A DNA stretch of 64,000 nt from Kitasatospora sp. CB01950. Lineage in GTDB: Bacteria; Actinomycetota; Actinomycetes; Streptomycetales; Streptomycetaceae. Under the pieces are notes generated by a model that had not been told where the DNA came from, searched no databases, and saw nothing but the letters and a program-made list of their open reading frames with translations. Made by a program: the position numbers and the translations under genes. Every line of letters starts with the position of its first letter. Position 1 is the stretch's first letter. The stretch covers positions 226,280 through 290,279 of the forward strand of contig NZ_LISX01000008.1 of NCBI RefSeq assembly GCF_001905465.1. Direction: 5' to 3'. Shown one piece after another: positions 27,503 to 35,645 of the stretch.

Positions 27503-27622
27503 CGGGTGGTCCTACTTCCGTGAGTGCCGAACGGGGGTGATGGCGGGAGAGACGCGAACGGCGCCGGCCCGGACGCCCCCGTGGAGTACACGAGAACGCC
27601 CGAGACCGGCGCCGTGGAAGCG

Positions 27623-27847
27623 CTAGGCCTTGTTGCCGGAGAGCTTCTTGCCGAAGCGGGCCTCGAAGCGGGCCACGCGGCCACCGGTGTCCAGAATCTT
27701 CTGCTTGCCGGTGTAGAACGGGTGGCAGCTCGAGCAGACCTCGGCGCGGATCTCACCGCTGGTCTCGGTCGAGCGAGTGGTGAACTCGTTGCCGCAGGTG
27801 CAGGTCACCTTGGTGACCACGTACTCCGGGTGAACGTTGGACTTCAA
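27623..27847 (-). CDS. rpmE: 50S ribosomal protein bL31, zinc-binding form
   Basis: This is a 74-residue ribosomal protein with the C+ zinc signature: CTCGNEF near residue 16 and VCSSCHPFYTGKQK further on, giving the Cys ligands. Streptomycetes also have a Zn-free paralogue induced when zinc is short; this is the zinc-replete copy. The start is a TTG (TTGAAGTCCAAC) with a strong AGGAGA ribosome binding site, an unusual choice for a ribosomal protein. Confidence 0.97.
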   Translation of the reverse strand: MKSNVHPEYVVTKVTCTCGNEFTTRSTETSGEIRAEVCSSCHPFYTGKQKILDTGGRVARFEARFGKKLSGNKA

Positions 27848-27972
27848 CGGATTCTCCTAGCTGATCGGGAGGGTACCGGGTCGGCGAACATGGACATCCG
27901 CACGTGAACCGGGACCGACGGACCAGTGTGCCAGCACTGCCCGCTACTTCCCAAACCGGGAGGCCGATCGCG

Positions 27973-29085
27973 CTATTCCGCGCCCCCTCGGAGGGCCGCC
28001 TCGCCGGGGTTGACCGAGGCCGTGGCGGACGGCGAGGCCTCCGCCGGGTTGTTGGGCTGCTGGGAGACCACCGAGGTCGGCACCGGCTGGTCGGCCCGCA
28101 GCGCGGCCCACAGCTGCTGGGCGTCCGGGTTCTTCGGCACCACCCGGTTCGGGTCGCTGGGGGCGTACCCGACCGGCAGGGTGACCATGGTGAGCTGGTC
28201 CGGGCCGATCTGCTTCAGGGTCTGCGCCAGGCCCACCAGCGAGCTCACCGAGGCCAGGTCGGAGTCGGTGGTGAGCGACTTGGTCAGCTTGTCGCCGAGG
28301 TTCCACATCGCCACCGGGTCGGTGGCCAGGCCGAGCGTGTTCACCCGGCCGAGCATGGCCTTGACCATCTCCTTCTGGAGCTCGATCCGCCCCAGGTCGC
28401 TGCCGTCGCCCACGCCGTGCCGGGTGCGGACGAACGCCAGCGCCTGCTGCCCGCCCAGGTGGTGGGTGCCGGCCGCCAGGTGCAGCCCGCTGTCCTGGTC
28501 GCTTATCGGCACCGTGGTGGTGACGTCCACCCCGCCGATCGCGTCGATCAGCGAGGCGAAGCCGGCGAAGTCCACCTCGACGAAGTGGTCCATCCGCATC
28601 CCGGTGAGCTGCTCGGTGGTCTTCACCGCGCAGGCCGGGCCGCCGACCTCGAAGGCGGAGTTGTACATCGCGCTGCGGACCGCCGGGACGGCCTTGCCGT
28701 CGGCGCCGGTGCAGGCGGGCCGGGCGACCAGCGTGTCGCGCGGTATCGAGACCACCGAGGCCGCCGTGTGCGACTGGTTGACGTGCACCACCATCGCGGT
28801 GTCCGAGCGCGCGGTGTCCCCCGTGTCGCCGCCCGCCAGGTTGCCGTTGGCGCCCGCCCGCGAGTCGGAGCCGAGCACCAGCAGGTTGAACGAGCCGTCG
28901 GTGGACGCGGGCGGACGGGCGCTGCCCAGCTGCCCGGAGATGTCGACGCTGTGCAGGTTCCCGTTGAGCTTCCAGTAGGCGAGCCCGCCGAGGCCCGCCA
29001 CCACCAGCACCACGCCGACCAGCGCGAACAGCACGATCCGCAGCCCGCGGCGACGCGGGGTGCGGCCCTTCCGGTGTTCGCCCAT
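27973..29085 (-). CDS. LytR-CpsA-Psr (LCP) family protein
   Basis: LCP proteins transfer glycopolymers from lipid carriers to peptidoglycan on the outer face of the membrane. The 370 residues have a basic N-terminus, one membrane anchor (about 15-38), and an extracellular LCP domain: FNLLVLGSDSRAG, DTAMVVHVNQSHTAASVVSIPRDTLV, MRMDHFVEVDFAGFASLIDAIGGVDV and LAFVRTRHGVGDGSDLGRIELQ, with the phosphate-binding Arg and Asp residues. The C-terminus is low-complexity. Its location between rho and rpmE is the usual one in streptomycetes. It may use the lipid-linked polymer begun by the WecA-like enzyme encoded at 21-22 kb (inference). Confidence 0.93.
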   Translation of the reverse strand: MGEHRKGRTPRRRGLRIVLFALVGVVLVVAGLGGLAYWKLNGNLHSVDISGQLGSARPPASTDGSFNLLVLGSDSRAGANGNLAGGDTGDTARSDTAMVVHVNQSHTAASVVSIPRDTLVARPACTGADGKAVPAVRSAMYNSAFEVGGPACAVKTTEQLTGMRMDHFVEVDFAGFASLIDAIGGVDVTTTVPISDQDSGLHLAAGTHHLGGQQALAFVRTRHGVGDGSDLGRIELQKEMVKAMLGRVNTLGLATDPVAMWNLGDKLTKSLTTDSDLASVSSLVGLAQTLKQIGPDQLTMVTLPVGYAPSDPNRVVPKNPDAQQLWAALRADQPVPTSVVSQQPNNPAEASPSATASVNPGEAALRGGAE

Positions 29086-29172
29086 ATCGCCTCATTCCAC
29101 CTTCAGTGCGACCTTTCGAGCATAAGTGACGCACCGGTAGGGCGAGCGGGTTCTGAATCGAGGATGAGAAAA

Positions 29173-29215
29173 GCCTGAGACCCCGCACCGCGCGGAGCGG
29201 TACGGGGTCCCAGGC
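29173..29215. terminator. rho gene terminator hairpin
   Basis: There are two 19-base arms with two wobble mismatches (GCCTGAGACCCCGCACCGC and its near complement) and a 5-base loop, 15 bases beyond the rho stop. There is no long T-tract. It separates rho from the LCP gene. Confidence 0.8.
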
Positions 29216-29230
29216 CTGTGGCCCGACGGA

Positions 29231-31387
29231 TCAGTCGCCGGAACCGGGGGTGTTCTTGGCGATCTGCATCAGGAACTCGGCGTTCGACTTGGTCTGCTTC
29301 ATCTTGTCCAGCAGCAGCTCGATCGCCTGCTGCGAGTCGAGCGCGTGCAGCACGCGGCGGAGCTTCCAGACGATCGCCAGCTCCTCGTGACCGAGCAGGA
29401 TCTCCTCCTTGCGGGTGCCGGAGGCATCCACGTCGACGGAGGGGAAGATGCGCTTGTCGGAGAGCCTCCGGTCGAGCTTGAGCTCCATGTTGCCGGTGCC
29501 CTTGAACTCCTCGAAGATCACCTCGTCCATGCGCGAGCCGGTGTCGACCAGCGCGGTGGCGAGGATGGTCAGCGAGCCGCCGTTCTCGATGTTGCGCGCC
29601 GCGCCGAAGAACTTCTTCGGCGGGTACAGCGCGGTCGAGTCGACACCACCGGACAGGATGCGGCCGGAGGCGGGCGCGGCCAGGTTGTAGGCGCGGCCCA
29701 GGCGGGTGATGGAGTCCAGCAGGATCACCACGTCGTGGCCCAGCTCCACCAGGCGCTTGGCGCGCTCGATGGCGAGCTCGGCGACGGTGGTGTGGTCCTC
29801 GGCCGGGCGGTCGAAGGTCGAGGAGATGACCTCGCCCTTCACCGACCGCTGCATGTCGGTGACCTCTTCCGGACGCTCGTCGACCAGGACGACCATCAGG
29901 TGGCACTCGGGGTTGTTGTGGGTGATCGCGTTGGCGATCGCCTGCATGATCATGGTCTTGCCGGTCTTCGGCGGGGCCACGATCAGACCGCGCTGGCCCT
30001 TGCCGATCGGCGACACCAGGTCGATGATCCGGGTGGTCAGCACGCCCGGGTCGGTCTCCAGGCGCAGCCGCTCCTGCGGGTACAGCGGGGTCAGCTTGCC
30101 GAACTCGGGGCGGCCGCGGCCGCTGTCCGGGTCCATGCCGTTGACGGAGTCCAGGCGCACCAGCGCGTTGAACTTCTCGCGGCGCTCGCCGTCCTTCGGC
30201 TGCCGGACGGCGCCGGTGATGGCGTCGCCCTTGCGCAGGCCGTGCTTGCGGACCTGGGCCAGCGAGACGTAGACGTCGTTCTGGCCGGGCAGGTAGCCGG
30301 AGGTCCGGACGAAGGCGTAGTTGTCGAGGATGTCCAGGATGCCCGCGACCGGGATCAGGACGTCGTCGTCGCTCAGCGGGACCTCGGGGCCGGCCGCGGC
30401 CTCGAAGCCGTCACGGCGACGGCCCCGGCGGTCGCGGTAGCGGCCACGACGGCCGCGGCGGCCGTCGCCGAACTCGTCGTCGTCGTAGCCGCCCTGTTGC
30501 TGGGCGCCGCCGACCTGCTGTTGCTGGCCGCCGCTCTGCTGCTGGCCCTGCTGGCGGGACTGGCCGCCGTCCTGCTGCTGGCCGCCGCCCTGCTGCCGGT
30601 CGGCGCGGTCGCGCTCGCGGCGGTTGCGGCGGTCCCGGCGGGACTCGCGGATCTCGTCACCCTCGGCCGAAGCGGCCTCGGTGCGCTCAGTGCGCTCAGT
30701 GCGCTCAGTGCGCTCGGTGCGCTCGGTGCGCTCCGTACGCTCGCCGCCCTCGCGGCGGTCGCGGCGGTCCCGGCGCTCGCGGCGCTCGGAACGGCCCTCG
30801 GCCTCGCCGGCCTGGCGCTGGCCCTCGGCCTTGGCCTCGGCGGCCGGCTGGGCCTGCTCGGTGGCGGCGGCTGCCGCTGCGGCTGCGGCCTCGGCGGTCG
30901 GCGCACCGGCGGCGGCGGTGGCACGGCGGCGCGGACGCTCGGTCCGGGCGGCGGCGGCCGCGGTGTCGGCGGCGGCCTGCACCGGGATCTCGATCTGCGC
31001 CTGCGCCTGCGGCTGCGGCTCGGTGGCGGCGGCGGTGCGGGCGCGGCGGGCCGGCTTCTCCTTCTCCTCGGCGGCCGGGGCGGCCTCCGCGGGAGCAGCC
31101 GACTTGGCGGCCTTCTTGGCGGCCGGAGCGGCGGGGGCGGAGCCGCCCGCGAGCAGCGGGTCTCCGCCGCTCTTCTCCTTGATGGCCTCGATCAGCTGGC
31201 TCTTGCGCATCCGTCCGGTACCGCTGATCCCGAGGGTCGAGGCGAGCTTCTGGAGCTCGGTCAGGACCAGACCGTCCAGGCCGGCGGCAGCGGTACGACG
31301 GCGTCGCGCCGGAGCCGCCGGGGCGGCGGCTGCGTCCGACGCCTCGGCGTCCGGGCGCGCGCCCATCAGATCGGTGGTGTCGCTCAC
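29231..31387 (-). CDS. rho: transcription termination factor Rho with long disordered insertion
   Basis: Rho is a ring helicase that ends transcription. At 718 residues it is about 300 longer than E. coli Rho (419). Order: Rho_N-type helical domain (36-75), a disordered insertion (about 76-335), the RNA-binding cold-shock domain (about 340-410), and the RecA-like ATPase with APPKTGKT (471-478) and DERPEEVTDMQR, plus the Q- and R-loop segments. The insertion contains Ala/Glu runs, an Arg/Asp-rich stretch, seven ERT repeats (216-236), a Gln/Gly-rich tract (265-299) and RGG-like arginines (310-325). Streptomycete Rho is known to carry such an insertion. The start is GTG with AAGGACC. Confidence 0.97.
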   Translation of the reverse strand: MSDTTDLMGARPDAEASDAAAAPAAPARRRRTAAAGLDGLVLTELQKLASTLGISGTGRMRKSQLIEAIKEKSGGDPLLAGGSAPAAPAAKKAAKSAAPAEAAPAAEEKEKPARRARTAAATEPQPQAQAQIEIPVQAAADTAAAAARTERPRRRATAAAGAPTAEAAAAAAAAATEQAQPAAEAKAEGQRQAGEAEGRSERRERRDRRDRREGGERTERTERTERTERTERTERTEAASAEGDEIRESRRDRRNRRERDRADRQQGGGQQQDGGQSRQQGQQQSGGQQQQVGGAQQQGGYDDDEFGDGRRGRRGRYRDRRGRRRDGFEAAAGPEVPLSDDDVLIPVAGILDILDNYAFVRTSGYLPGQNDVYVSLAQVRKHGLRKGDAITGAVRQPKDGERREKFNALVRLDSVNGMDPDSGRGRPEFGKLTPLYPQERLRLETDPGVLTTRIIDLVSPIGKGQRGLIVAPPKTGKTMIMQAIANAITHNNPECHLMVVLVDERPEEVTDMQRSVKGEVISSTFDRPAEDHTTVAELAIERAKRLVELGHDVVILLDSITRLGRAYNLAAPASGRILSGGVDSTALYPPKKFFGAARNIENGGSLTILATALVDTGSRMDEVIFEEFKGTGNMELKLDRRLSDKRIFPSVDVDASGTRKEEILLGHEELAIVWKLRRVLHALDSQQAIELLLDKMKQTKSNAEFLMQIAKNTPGSGD
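30680..30742 (-). repeat. 7 x 9-bp coding repeat (ERT) in rho
   Basis: Seven tandem 9-base units (GAGCGNACN on the coding strand) encode ERT seven times. The middle units are identical and the outer ones diverge by single bases. Any slippage changes Rho length by three residues without a frameshift, so the tract is likely to vary between strains. Confidence 0.85.
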
Positions 31388-31898
31388 TAAGGGTCCTTCC
31401 CTGGAGCGGACGTCGGCCTGTCTGGCACGGCGACCGGTTGTGCTGTCCTGGCCAGCATCTCTGTGCGCTGGTCAGGGGCTGGATTCCCGCGGAAGGCTGG
31501 TCCTTCCGGGGAGCTGCGAAGTGCGGTGCACTGTGGTGCGAAGTGGCGCGGACGGCCGGTACTGGTGCCGACCTCGCTGCGCCTGTTTGATGCCCGGCCC
31601 CCGTCGCGCGGCGGCAGTTCGGGCCCCGCCCGACCAAGCCTCAGTACAGAGGCTGCGGGTGGGAGTCTGGTGCCGTCACGGCCTCCGGATGGGCCGCAGT
31701 CGCGCAGGCAGGCTGCGTACGCGGTGTGGCGGGCTCCCGGAGAATCGTGATCCCGAGCTTCCGGCCCCCGTGCAGACGGGGGAACGGGATCGGGATGCGT
31801 CGCACCGGGCCCCGGAGGGCATCTGGTGCAGCAATGAGGTTAACACTACCTACCCCCTGACACATTCCCCAGCCCTTTGTTTGTCAATCGTGTCCGTC
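31388..31898. other. long rho leader region
   Basis: 511 bases separate the rho start from the thrB stop. A perfect minus-strand TTGACA occurs at 31882-31887, and a TAGTGT (31843-31848) is the best -10-like hexamer nearby, although their mutual spacing is wrong for one promoter. The rest is GC-rich with a small hairpin around 31760-31785 and no credible gene. Long leaders that Rho itself can attenuate are known for rho genes elsewhere. Confidence 0.45.
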
Positions 31899-32816
31899 TC
31901 ACATGTCGAGCGGCAGCACGGTCGCGCCGGTGCGGTCGAGTTCGAGCCGGTGCGCCGCGAACTGCGGCCCCGCGAAGGAGAGGAGCTTCTCGGCGCCGGC
32001 CTCGTCGGTGAGCGCGAGGACCGTCGGTCCGGCGCCCGAGATGACGGCCGGCACGCCCTCGGCGCGCAGGGCGGCGACCAGGGCGGCGCTGTCGGGCATG
32101 GCGGAGGCCCGGTAGTCCTGGTGCAGGCGGTCCTCGGTGGCGGTGAGCAGCAGTTCGGGGCGGCGGGTGAGCGCCTCGACCAGCAGGGCGGCGCGGCCGG
32201 CGTTGACGGCGGCGTCGGCGAGCGGAACGGTCTTGGGGAGGAGACCGCGGGCCGTCTCGGTGAGCACCTCGGTGGAGGGCACGAACACGACCGGCACCAC
32301 CCGGTCGGAGGGGTCGAGCGCGATGGTGCGGGCGGTGCCGTCCTCGGTCCAGGCGACGGTGAAGTTGCCGCGCAGGCAGGCCGCGACGTTGTCGGGGTGG
32401 CCCTCCAGCTCGGAGGCGAGGGCGAGCAGCGCGTCGTCGTCGAGGGCGGAGGCGCCGCCGATGGTGACGGCGCGGGCGGCGACGATGCCGGCGCAGATAG
32501 CGGCGGACGAGGAGCCCAGGCCGCGGCCGTGCGGTATGCGGTTGGCGCAGACCACTTCGAGGCCGCGGGGCTGTCCGCCGAGCCGGTCGAAGGCGGCGCG
32601 CAGCGAGCGGACCAGCAGGTGGCGCTCGTCGCGGGGCAGGGTGTCGGCGCCCTCGCCGGCGATGTCCACGCTCAGACCGGATTCGGCGACCCGGACCACC
32701 ACATCGTCGTAGAGCCCCAGGGCGAGGCCGAATGCGTCGAAGCCGGGGCCGAGGTTGGCGCTGGTCGCGGGGACGCGGACCCGGACGGCGGCGGCGCGGA
32801 ACGCGGGACCGGCCAT
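31899..32816 (-). CDS. thrB: homoserine kinase
   Basis: This 305-residue GHMP kinase phosphorylates homoserine for threonine synthesis. Motif 1 is VRVPATSANLGPGFDAFGLAL, the ATP loop is RIPHGRGLGSSSAAI, and motif 3 is PAVISGAGPTVLAL. The ATG at 32816 with CAGGAG upstream is preferred; the frame stays open further upstream but without similarity. It is the last of the thr genes, separated from thrC by a strong hairpin and therefore perhaps transcribed separately. Confidence 0.97.
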   Translation of the reverse strand: MAGPAFRAAAVRVRVPATSANLGPGFDAFGLALGLYDDVVVRVAESGLSVDIAGEGADTLPRDERHLLVRSLRAAFDRLGGQPRGLEVVCANRIPHGRGLGSSSAAICAGIVAARAVTIGGASALDDDALLALASELEGHPDNVAACLRGNFTVAWTEDGTARTIALDPSDRVVPVVFVPSTEVLTETARGLLPKTVPLADAAVNAGRAALLVEALTRRPELLLTATEDRLHQDYRASAMPDSAALVAALRAEGVPAVISGAGPTVLALTDEAGAEKLLSFAGPQFAAHRLELDRTGATVLPLDM

Positions 32817-33058
32817 GCGGTGGACACTCCTGAAAGTGGGGGCGGCCCGGACGACGGGGCCTGCGGTGGTACGACGGCGGGGTGGTCGAAGGGAGCGCGC
32901 AGCGTGGCGCGGCCCGCCGGGGTCCAGCGTATCGAAGAGAGGTTCCAGAGCGGTACACCCTGCCCGACTCCGATCTGCCGTGTTGCCCACAGCAGCGGAA
33001 AAGCGCCGGTCCGATGACCTGAAAGCGGCGGGAAAGTGTGGCTCGGTGGCCCGAATGC

Positions 33059-33101
33059 GACGGCGAGCGGCAGACCCGGATCGGGTCTGCCGCTCGCCGT
33101 C
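33059..33101 (-). terminator. thrC terminator, perfect 19-bp stem
   Basis: The arms GACGGCGAGCGGCAGACCC and its exact complement flank a 5-base loop, beginning 12 bases after the thrC stop. It is the strongest hairpin in the window. It makes read-through into thrB doubtful. Confidence 0.85.
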
Positions 33102-33112
33102 GTGACGCGGGG

Positions 33113-34210
33113 TCAGTCCAGCAGGCCGAGGCGGCGGGCGGCCGTCTCCGGGTCGATCGGGACGATCTGCGGCTGCGGCGCGCCGGCCACCGCCCAGTCC
33201 GGGTCCTTGAGGCCGTTGCCGGTGACGGTGCAGACGATCCGCTGGCCGGGGTCGACCAGTCCGGCCTCGGCCTTGGCGAGCAGGCCGGCCACCGAGGAGG
33301 CGGACGCGGGCTCGACGAAGACGCCCTCCTGCGAGGCCAACAGGCGGTAGGCGGACAGGATCTGGCGGTCCGTCACCTTGTCGATGAGGCCGCCGGACTC
33401 GTCCCGCGCGGCGAGCGCGTAGTCCCAGGAGGCGGGGTTGCCGATCCGGATCGCGGTGGCGATGGTCTGCGGCTTGAGCACCGGGGCGCCGTCCACGATG
33501 GGGGCGGAGCCGGACGCCTGGAAGCCCCACATCCGGGGGGTCTTCGAGGAGAGGCCGTCCGCCGCGTACTCGCGGTAGCCCTTCCAGTAGGCGGTGATGT
33601 TGCCGGCGTTGCCGACCGGGAGGACGTGGATGTCCGGGGCGTCGCCGAGCATGTCGACGATCTCGAAGGCGGCGGTCTTCTGGCCCTCGATGCGCACCGG
33701 GTTGACCGAGTTGACCAGGGCGACCGGGTACTTCTCGGAGAGTTCGCGGGCGAGCGTGAGGCAGTCGTCGAAGTTGCCGTCGACCTGGAGGATCTTCGCG
33801 CCGTGCACCAGCGCCTGGCCCATCTTGCCGAGGGCGATCTTGCCCTGCGGGACGAGCACGGCGGACACCATGCCGGCGCGGACCGCGTAGGCGGCGGCGG
33901 AGGCGGAGGTGTTGCCGGTGGAGGCGCAGATGACGGCCTGGGCGCCGTCCTCCTTGGCCTTGGAGATGGCCATGGTCATCCCGCGGTCCTTGAAGGAGCC
34001 GGTCGGGTTGGCGCCTTCGACCTTGAGGTAGACCTCGCACCCGGTGCGCTCGGAGAGCACCTGGGCGGGGACGAGCGGCGTGCCGCCCTCCAGCAGGGTG
34101 ATCACGGGGGTGGAGTCGGTGACCGGGAGGCGGTCGCGGTACTCCTCGATGAGGCCGCGCCACTGGTGGGTGTGGGTGCCTCGGGCAGCGTTTCCGGCAA
34201 GGGCGTTCAT
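33113..34210 (-). CDS. thrC: threonine synthase
   Basis: This 365-residue PLP fold-type II enzyme converts O-phosphohomoserine to threonine. The PLP lysine lies in NPTGSFKDRGMTMAI; the phosphate-binding loop is ICASTGNTSASAAAYA. The N-terminus HQWRGLIEEYRDRLPV is typical of the short class-2 form. It is 8 bases downstream of hom and co-transcribed with it. Confidence 0.97.
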   Translation of the reverse strand: MNALAGNAARGTHTHQWRGLIEEYRDRLPVTDSTPVITLLEGGTPLVPAQVLSERTGCEVYLKVEGANPTGSFKDRGMTMAISKAKEDGAQAVICASTGNTSASAAAYAVRAGMVSAVLVPQGKIALGKMGQALVHGAKILQVDGNFDDCLTLARELSEKYPVALVNSVNPVRIEGQKTAAFEIVDMLGDAPDIHVLPVGNAGNITAYWKGYREYAADGLSSKTPRMWGFQASGSAPIVDGAPVLKPQTIATAIRIGNPASWDYALAARDESGGLIDKVTDRQILSAYRLLASQEGVFVEPASASSVAGLLAKAEAGLVDPGQRIVCTVTGNGLKDPDWAVAGAPQPQIVPIDPETAARRLGLLD

Positions 34211-34218
34211 GGTTCCTG

Positions 34219-35511
34219 TTACTCCCCTTCGACCCGCATGATGCTGGCCACGTCGCGCACGCTGTCCAGTGCGCGGAGCTTGTCGACCGTCGCCGACAGC
34301 GCGGCGTCGGTGGCGCGGTGGGTGACCACGACGAGCGCGGCGTCGCCGTCGCGGCCCTGCTGGCGGACGGTGTCGATGGACACGCCGTGCTCGGCGAAGA
34401 CCGAGGCCACCTGGGCCAGCACACCGGCCCGGTCGTCCACGTCGAGGCTGACGTGGTAGCGGGTGACGACCTCGTCCATCGGCTTGGCGGGCAGCTGGGC
34501 GTAGACCGAGTCGCCGGGGCCGGTGGTGCCGTTGACCTTGTTGCGGCAGACCGCGACCAGGTCTCCGAGGACCGCGGAGGCGGTGGGCGAGCCGCCCGCG
34601 CCGGGGCCGTAGAACATCAGCCGGCCGGCCGCCTCGGCCTCGACGAAGACGGCGTTGTAGGCCTCGCGGACGGAGGCCAGCGGGTGGCTGAGCGGGATCA
34701 TCGCCGGGTGCACCCGGGCGGTGACCGAGGTGCCGTCGGCGGAGCGCTCGCAGATCGCCAGCAGCTTGACGACGCAGCCCATCTGCTTGGCGGAGGCGAT
34801 GTCGGCGGCGGTGACCTCGGTGATGCCCTCGCGGTAGACGTCCGCGGCGGTCACCTTGGTGTGGAAGGCGATCCCGGCCAGGATGGCGGCCTTCGCGGCG
34901 GCGTCGAAGCCCTCCACGTCGGCGGTCGGGTCGGCCTCGGCGTAGCCCAGCGCGGTGGCCTCCTCCAGCGCCTCGGAGTACCCGGCGCCGGTGGAGTCCA
35001 TCTTGTCGAGGATGAAGTTGGTGGTGCCGTTGACGATGCCCAGCACCCGGTTCACCTTGTCGCCGGCCAGCGACTCGCGCAGCGGGCGCAGCAGCGGGAT
35101 GGCGCCGGCCACGGCGGCCTCGTAGTAGAGGTCGGCGCCGGCCGCGGCGGCCGCGGCGTGCAGTTCGGCGCCGTCCTTGGCGAGCAGCGCCTTGTTGGCG
35201 GAGACCACCGAGGCGCCGCCCCGGAAGGCTTTCAGGATCAGCGATTTGGACGGCTCGATGCCGCCGACGACCTCGATCACCACGTCGATGTCGTCGCGGC
35301 CGACGAGGGCCTCGGCGTCGGTGGTGAGCAGGTGCTCGGGCACCCCGGGGCGGGGGCGGCCGGCACGCCGGACCGCGATGCCCGCGAGCTCCACCGGGGC
35401 GCCGATGCGCGCGGCGAGGTCGTCGGCCGTCGTCGTCATGATGCGCGCCACCTCGGAGCCCACCACACCACAGCCCAGCAACGCCACCTTCAGCGGGCGC
35501 GTACGCATCAT
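34219..35511 (-). CDS. hom: homoserine dehydrogenase
   Basis: This 430-residue enzyme reduces aspartate semialdehyde to homoserine, the branch point to threonine and methionine. The NAD(P) fold starts LKVALLGCGVVGSEVARIM; the catalytic region is GIVNGTTNFILDKM with YAEADPTADVEGFDAAAKAAILA; the last 80 residues are an ACT domain (YHVSLDVDDRAGVLAQVAS) expected to give threonine feedback inhibition. Two adjacent ATGs (35511, 35508) follow GGAG; I use the first. It follows lysA by 132 bases. Confidence 0.97.
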   Translation of the reverse strand: MMRTRPLKVALLGCGVVGSEVARIMTTTADDLAARIGAPVELAGIAVRRAGRPRPGVPEHLLTTDAEALVGRDDIDVVIEVVGGIEPSKSLILKAFRGGASVVSANKALLAKDGAELHAAAAAAGADLYYEAAVAGAIPLLRPLRESLAGDKVNRVLGIVNGTTNFILDKMDSTGAGYSEALEEATALGYAEADPTADVEGFDAAAKAAILAGIAFHTKVTAADVYREGITEVTAADIASAKQMGCVVKLLAICERSADGTSVTARVHPAMIPLSHPLASVREAYNAVFVEAEAAGRLMFYGPGAGGSPTASAVLGDLVAVCRNKVNGTTGPGDSVYAQLPAKPMDEVVTRYHVSLDVDDRAGVLAQVASVFAEHGVSIDTVRQQGRDGDAALVVVTHRATDAALSATVDKLRALDSVRDVASIMRVEGE

Positions 35512-35630
35512 CCGACTCCGCTCTGCATTCTTCGGTCCCCGCCGGGGCGATTCGGTGTCCCCGGGGGCTTTCCTGTCCGTACCAGTCTCCGGGACTTTCC
35601 GCACAGATCTACGGCCGGTCCACGTTATGA

Positions 35631-35645
35631 GACGAAAATTTCGTC
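35631..35645. promoter_or_regulatory. AT-rich palindrome at the lysA/hom junction
   Basis: GACGAAAATTTCGTC has perfect 7-base arms around one central base and overlaps the lysA stop codon. It is conspicuous for its AT-rich centre. It may be an operator or promoter element for hom, or a small hairpin ending lysA. Confidence 0.35.

Noticed and set aside
29345..31390. A 681-codon plus-strand open frame opposite rho
   Set aside because: It is made by the GC-rich codon pattern and repeats of rho; composition is Leu/Ala/Gly-rich without domain features.
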